Source: GCA-016699835 sp964543905 (lineage in GTDB: Bacteria > Planctomycetota > Phycisphaerae > Phycisphaerales > UBA1924). Taken from it: 64,000 nt of DNA. Below are positions 60,589 through 64,000 of the stretch, piece by piece; position 1 is the stretch's first letter; each line of letters starts with the position of its first letter. The stretch spans positions 1-64,000 of the forward strand of contig CAZIZO010000003.1 in assembly GCA_964543905.1 (NCBI GenBank). The letters are read 5' to 3'. The translations under genes were made by a program, and so were the position numbers. The notes beneath the pieces were generated by a model. It ran no database searches, had not been told where the DNA came from, and saw only the letters and a program-made list of their open reading frames with translations.

Positions 60589-61536
60589 ATGCCCCGCCAC
60601 CTGCTCGGTTTGCAAGGTCTTCCCGCTGCCGACCTCCTCGAACTCCTACGCGCCGTGGAGAAGTCCGACACCCTCGCCACCCCGCTCGCCGGCCGCATCG
60701 TCGCCAACCTCTTCTTCGAAGATTCCACTCGAACACGCACCAGTTTCGCCGTCGCCGCCAAGCGCCTTGGCGCCGAAGTCGTCGATCTCTGGGGCTTTGC
60801 CTCCAGCATCAACAAGGGCGAGACCCTCATCGACACCGCAACCAACGTCGAGGCGATGGGGGTCGACGTCATCACCGTCCGCGCCAAACAATCCGGGGCC
60901 GCCGATCTCATCGCCCGTCACGTCATGTGCCCCGTCATCAACGCGGGCGACGGCAAGCACGAACACCCCACCCAAGGCCTCCTGGACACCTACACCTTCG
61001 CCGAAGCGCATGACCGCCTCGACCACTTCGATCTCTCCGGGCTTTCCATCGCCATGGTGGGGGACATCGCCGCCAGCCGCGTCGCGCGGTCGGCCATCGC
61101 TGCCATGACGACCCTCGGCGCCAAGGTGCTTTGCGTCGGCCCCGCCCCAATGGCCCCTCCGTCGCTCGAACGACTCGGCGTCCATGTCGCACGCACCCTC
61201 GACGAGGTCGTCGAGTCCGTCGACGCGGTCATGATGCTCCGCATCCAGTTCGAACGCCATGAGGAAAGCAGGTCCGACGCCAGAAAGGATGCCGAGCCCG
61301 TGAACAAGGGGGGTGTCCTCGCCTCTGTCCGCGAGTACCGCGACCTCTACGCGCTCACCCCCGAGCGTGCCGCTCGCATGAAGGATCGTGCCATCGTCAT
61401 GCACCCGGGCCCCATCAACCGCGGCATCGAGATCGACGCCGACGTGGCCGACGGCCCTCGATCCGTCATCCTCCGCCAAGTCGCCAACGGCGTGCGCGTG
61501 CGCAAGGCCGTCCTCGCCTGGGCGGTGGGGGGGTGA
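60589..61536 (+). CDS. pyrB: Aspartate carbamoyltransferase catalytic chain
   Basis: PyrB joins carbamoyl phosphate and aspartate in the first committed step of pyrimidine synthesis. From ATG 60589 the protein has 315 residues. The carbamoyl-phosphate motif FFEDSTRTRTSF is present, then ASSINKGETLIDT, AGDGKHEHPTQGLLDTYT, the RIQFER region with about ten extra polar residues (HEESRSDARKDAE) and the C-terminal MHPGPINRGIEIDADVADG. All substrate-binding residues I can recognise are intact. No pyrI, pyrC or carAB is adjacent. Confidence 0.95.
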   Translation: MPRHLLGLQGLPAADLLELLRAVEKSDTLATPLAGRIVANLFFEDSTRTRTSFAVAAKRLGAEVVDLWGFASSINKGETLIDTATNVEAMGVDVITVRAKQSGAADLIARHVMCPVINAGDGKHEHPTQGLLDTYTFAEAHDRLDHFDLSGLSIAMVGDIAASRVARSAIAAMTTLGAKVLCVGPAPMAPPSLERLGVHVARTLDEVVESVDAVMMLRIQFERHEESRSDARKDAEPVNKGGVLASVREYRDLYALTPERAARMKDRAIVMHPGPINRGIEIDADVADGPRSVILRQVANGVRVRKAVLAWAVGG

Positions 61537-61548
61537 TCCTCCTGCACC

Positions 61549-62901
61549 CTACGCCGCGATCCTCGCCCTCCCAGAGACCAGGTCCGTGAGCGAGCGGGCG
61601 CGACTCGCCCACGTGTGTTCCCGTTCCACCCGATCCCGCGCCCGCCTCGCGAGTGCTTCGCGACGCGAGGCGTCGCTCAACAGATGATCGACGCACGCCA
61701 GCGCTCCGCTGGGACCGTCGAAGATATCCACTTCCGTCGTGGGCTGCAACACCCCATCGAGCCCCACTCGCCGCACACTCGCGCACGCCACCCCACTCGC
61801 CACGATCTCCAGCGGCTTGAGGTTGATCCCCGCGTCGTCTTGCCAGCGCATCACGTTGAGCCCCACGCGACCTCGCGCATACGCCGCCGACATCTGGTCA
61901 TACGCCAACTCCCCCATGTGCATCGCCTTGCACCCCCACGCCAAGAGATCGCTCTTCCCAAAGACCGCCACGCGGAATCGATTCGCGAGCAGGCAGAGCG
62001 TAAAGGCCCGCTCCATCGCCTCCACCCTTCGCACGCCCATCGTCACCAGCACGAACAATCGCGGATCGCTCATCAATCGCTCCGCGGCCCGCGCCATCTC
62101 GCCCCCCTCTCGAACGATCGCATCGATCCGGGTCAGCATCGCCGCGTGCCGATCGCATACTTGCCAATCGATGAGCCTCCCCACCAGGGCTCGCATCGCG
62201 GTCTCCATCTCCGGCACCGCTCGCGTCGCCTCGTTCCCCAGTTTGATCTTGAGCCGGGCCGCCTGATCTCGCCGCACCGCCTCATACTCCGGCTCTCGCG
62301 ATGCCAACTCCCGCAACGCCACCTCGCTCGGCATTGGGTCGCCCGGTCCAAACGACGCCACCACGTCATACTCAACCGTCACGCCTTCCACGGGATGAAA
62401 GACCTCCGCGTCCACCCCATACGCCTGCGCGATCGTGCGTCCATAGCCCAGCACCCGTCGCATCTCCTCCGCCGTCGCTTCGTTGTTGATGACGTGCGTC
62501 AGCATCGGGCTCGCGATCAGCGCATGCCGGTAGTACGCCTGCATCGCCCCCGAGTGTGCCCACTGCGGGGCATCCAGCCAATAGCAAACATGCGGGACGC
62601 CGATCAGGTCAAACACCGTCGCCGGTTCTCCGTTCCGCATCCCGTGCATGTACGTCGTCAGCCCATTCGCCCACATGCCAAACGTGCCCTCGATGCGCTC
62701 CCGCCTGACGATCTTTGCCAGTTGCTCCGACGCTCTCGACATGATCGCACATCGTTGCGACGGCGAGCGTTCGCACGCCTGCCAGACCTCACCCACCTCC
62801 AGCGTCAGCACCTCATGCCCCGCGCTCGCAAACCCGCGCATGAGGTCACGCATGATGCTCCGGGAGTTCGTCCCCGGTTGAGCCAGAAAGAGCCAGCGCA
62901 T
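61549..62901 (-). CDS. CgeB-like glycosyltransferase
   Basis: A 450-residue protein resembling the CgeB/DUF3880 group of GT-B glycosyltransferases. The N-terminal Rossmann-like half begins MRWLFLAQPGTNSRSIMRDL and contains CYWLDAPQWAHSG and AQAYGVDAEVFHPVEG. The C-terminal half has GRVGLNVMRWQDDAGINLKP followed by EIVASGVACASVRRVGLDG, the usual sugar-nucleotide-binding region, and ends with the helical tail common in the group. Sugar donor and acceptor are unknown. It is convergent with pyrB, only 12 bases between ends. Confidence 0.8.
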   Translation of the reverse strand: MRWLFLAQPGTNSRSIMRDLMRGFASAGHEVLTLEVGEVWQACERSPSQRCAIMSRASEQLAKIVRRERIEGTFGMWANGLTTYMHGMRNGEPATVFDLIGVPHVCYWLDAPQWAHSGAMQAYYRHALIASPMLTHVINNEATAEEMRRVLGYGRTIAQAYGVDAEVFHPVEGVTVEYDVVASFGPGDPMPSEVALRELASREPEYEAVRRDQAARLKIKLGNEATRAVPEMETAMRALVGRLIDWQVCDRHAAMLTRIDAIVREGGEMARAAERLMSDPRLFVLVTMGVRRVEAMERAFTLCLLANRFRVAVFGKSDLLAWGCKAMHMGELAYDQMSAAYARGRVGLNVMRWQDDAGINLKPLEIVASGVACASVRRVGLDGVLQPTTEVDIFDGPSGALACVDHLLSDASRREALARRARDRVEREHTWASRARSLTDLVSGRARIAA

Positions 62902-63074
62902 CCCCGAACATCGGCACGTCCGCCCTCTCCGCGTGCGTTCGTTGATCCCCCAAGCAGGGTCCGGTCTTCGTTCGCCCGACGCGTCACCCGCGGGCGCCTC
63001 ACCCGCACGCCTACGGGTCCGATTCCCCGGCTACCCTCCGCCTTCACGCGCCCATCTTCGCCCTCGCCCCACCC

Positions 63075-63728
63075 ATGTCTGTGTATCCTTCTCCCCTCAT
63101 GTCCCCCGCCCAAGGCCCATCCCACCGCCTGCCCACCGACACCGACGACGGGATGCTCCTCATCATCAGCGGGCCCAGCGGTGCGGGAAAGACGACGATC
63201 ACCCGCGGCGTCGAACGGACCATCCCCGACGCCGTCTTCTCCGTCTCCGCCACCACCCGCGAGAAGACCAACCTCGATGTGGAGGGGGTGGATTACCACT
63301 TCGTCAGCGACGAAGAGTTCGAGCGGATGAAGGCCGCCGGCGAGTTCCTTGAAACCGCCGGCGTCTACGGTCGCAAGTACGGCACGCCTCGGAAATGGGT
63401 CGAAACCCAACTCCAACGCGGTCGCCTCGTCATCCTCGAGATCGACGTCGAAGGGGCCATTGCCGTCAAGCGCCAGATCCCCGACGCCTATTCCATCTTC
63501 ATCCTCCCCCCGAGTGACGAAGAACTCCTCCGACGTCTCCGTGAACGCAAACGGGAAGATGAGAACAGCATCCAGAAACGCTTCAGCAAGGCGCGAGAGG
63601 AGATCGCCCGCGCCCGCTCCTGCGGCGTGTACGACGTCTTCATCACCAACCGCGACCTCGACGCCGCCATCGCCCAGGCCATCGAGATGGTGCGATTGGA
63701 GCGCGCACGCCGTCGCGGGCTCAAGTAG
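63075..63728 (+). CDS. gmk: Guanylate kinase
   Basis: Converts GMP to GDP using ATP. The P-loop is ISGPSGAGKTTITRG (from about residue 31); the GMP-binding region reads FSVSATTREKTNLDVEGVDY, where relatives have TTRxPRxGE, so the usual Arg-Pro-Arg is replaced by Glu-Lys-Thr-Asn. LEIDVEGAIAVKRQIPDAYS and FILPPSDEELLRRLRERKRE are also typical. Starts at 63075, 63099 or 63153 are possible; the first adds a 26-residue unstructured leader. Total 217 residues, close to the usual 200-210. Confidence 0.94.
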   Translation: MSVYPSPLMSPAQGPSHRLPTDTDDGMLLIISGPSGAGKTTITRGVERTIPDAVFSVSATTREKTNLDVEGVDYHFVSDEEFERMKAAGEFLETAGVYGRKYGTPRKWVETQLQRGRLVILEIDVEGAIAVKRQIPDAYSIFILPPSDEELLRRLRERKREDENSIQKRFSKAREEIARARSCGVYDVFITNRDLDAAIAQAIEMVRLERARRRGLK

Positions 63729-63742
63729 TCTCCCGCGGGCCC

Positions 63743-64000
63743 TCACGCCCAATTCAACAGACGGATCATCGCCCTCGTCGGTCGGATCATCTCGTTGCCG
63801 TGCGCCGCCACGAACGCTCCGATTTCCTCCACCGCAACCCACCTCGTCTCTGGGTACTCCCAGTTCCTGGGCTCGCCCATCGCCCGCCTCGCCACGCCCA
63901 GATCACCCGCGTCACATCGAAAGACGATGTCGTCGCTGAACGCTACGGGATCACGCACGATCGCGATCGCCTCGCCCACGGGAAACGTTACGCCGATCTC
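63743..64000 (-). CDS. C-terminal part of a possible Nudix hydrolase (5' end outside window)
   Basis: An open minus-strand frame that runs off the right edge and ends at 63743. The visible 85 residues read EIGVTFPVGEAIAIVRDPVA, later YPETRWVAVEEIGAFVAAHG and end RPTRAMIRLLNWA. The pattern 'ETRWVAVEEIGAFV' is reminiscent of Nudix C-terminal halves, but the Nudix box itself would lie outside the window. It converges on gmk with 14 bases between the stops. Confidence 0.4.
   Translation of the reverse strand, partial: EIGVTFPVGEAIAIVRDPVAFSDDIVFRCDAGDLGVARRAMGEPRNWEYPETRWVAVEEIGAFVAAHGNEMIRPTRAMIRLLNWA

Overview
The window is GC-rich, gene-dense bacterial chromosome that most likely comes from a planctomycete of the class Phycisphaerae. 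That placement is an inference from four secreted proteins ending in a doubled 'DDG...DGGVTIDDLLYYL' calcium-loop module with a terminal Gly-Cys (the 'GC-type' dockerin typical of Phycisphaerales), a 4516-residue surface protein carrying an EPR-x-MM variant of the planctomycete LEPR motif, and the housekeeping gene set. A run of ten Ns (16808-16817) marks an assembly gap, so this is a draft or metagenome-derived sequence. I found no rRNA, tRNA, transposase or prophage genes.

Layout: 1-1315 holds the 5' part of purB, cut by the window edge. 1399-5716 carries a putative winged-helix protein divergent from a beta-propeller/dockerin secreted protein with a good terminator. 5717-11301 is a compact type II-C CRISPR-Cas locus: a 4-repeat array, then cas2, cas1 and cas9 on the minus strand, and a divergent tracrRNA gene upstream of cas9 with recognisable promoter, anti-repeat, nexus and terminator. 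The Cas9 has an unusual natural Gly-Gly-Ser linker insertion. 11515-16144 holds two more dockerin-tailed secreted proteins, one with tandem Ig-like domains. After the assembly gap, 16968-20692 carries an SPFH-GYF protein, its zinc-ribbon partner and a solitary nuoH. lipA, a cohesin-like/dockerin protein and the giant surface protein follow (20853-36801, minus strand). The giant combines a dockerin, a complete vanadium-haloperoxidase-type PAP2 domain, Ig-like, malectin-like and LVIVD-like parts and eight long tandem beta-helix-like repeats.

From 36977 on the content is mostly housekeeping: a coupled pair of zinc peptidase-like genes (the first, DUF885, is broken by a one-base frameshift), a CPA1 Na+/H+ antiporter, ispF, an entericidin/SDR pair, the cell-elongation pair mrdA (PBP2)-rodA, folE2, several membrane proteins and lipoproteins, an orphan CoA-transferase alpha subunit, a FlgM-like protein, rlmKL, a class II amidotransferase, a guanine-deaminase-like enzyme, pyrB, a CgeB-like glycosyltransferase, gmk and the end of a possible Nudix gene.

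Functionally there are three themes: adaptive immunity (complete II-C system), an extracellular or cell-surface protein set linked by dockerin modules with one candidate cohesin partner, and scattered core metabolism (purine/pyrimidine, isoprenoid, lipoate, folate, peptidoglycan).
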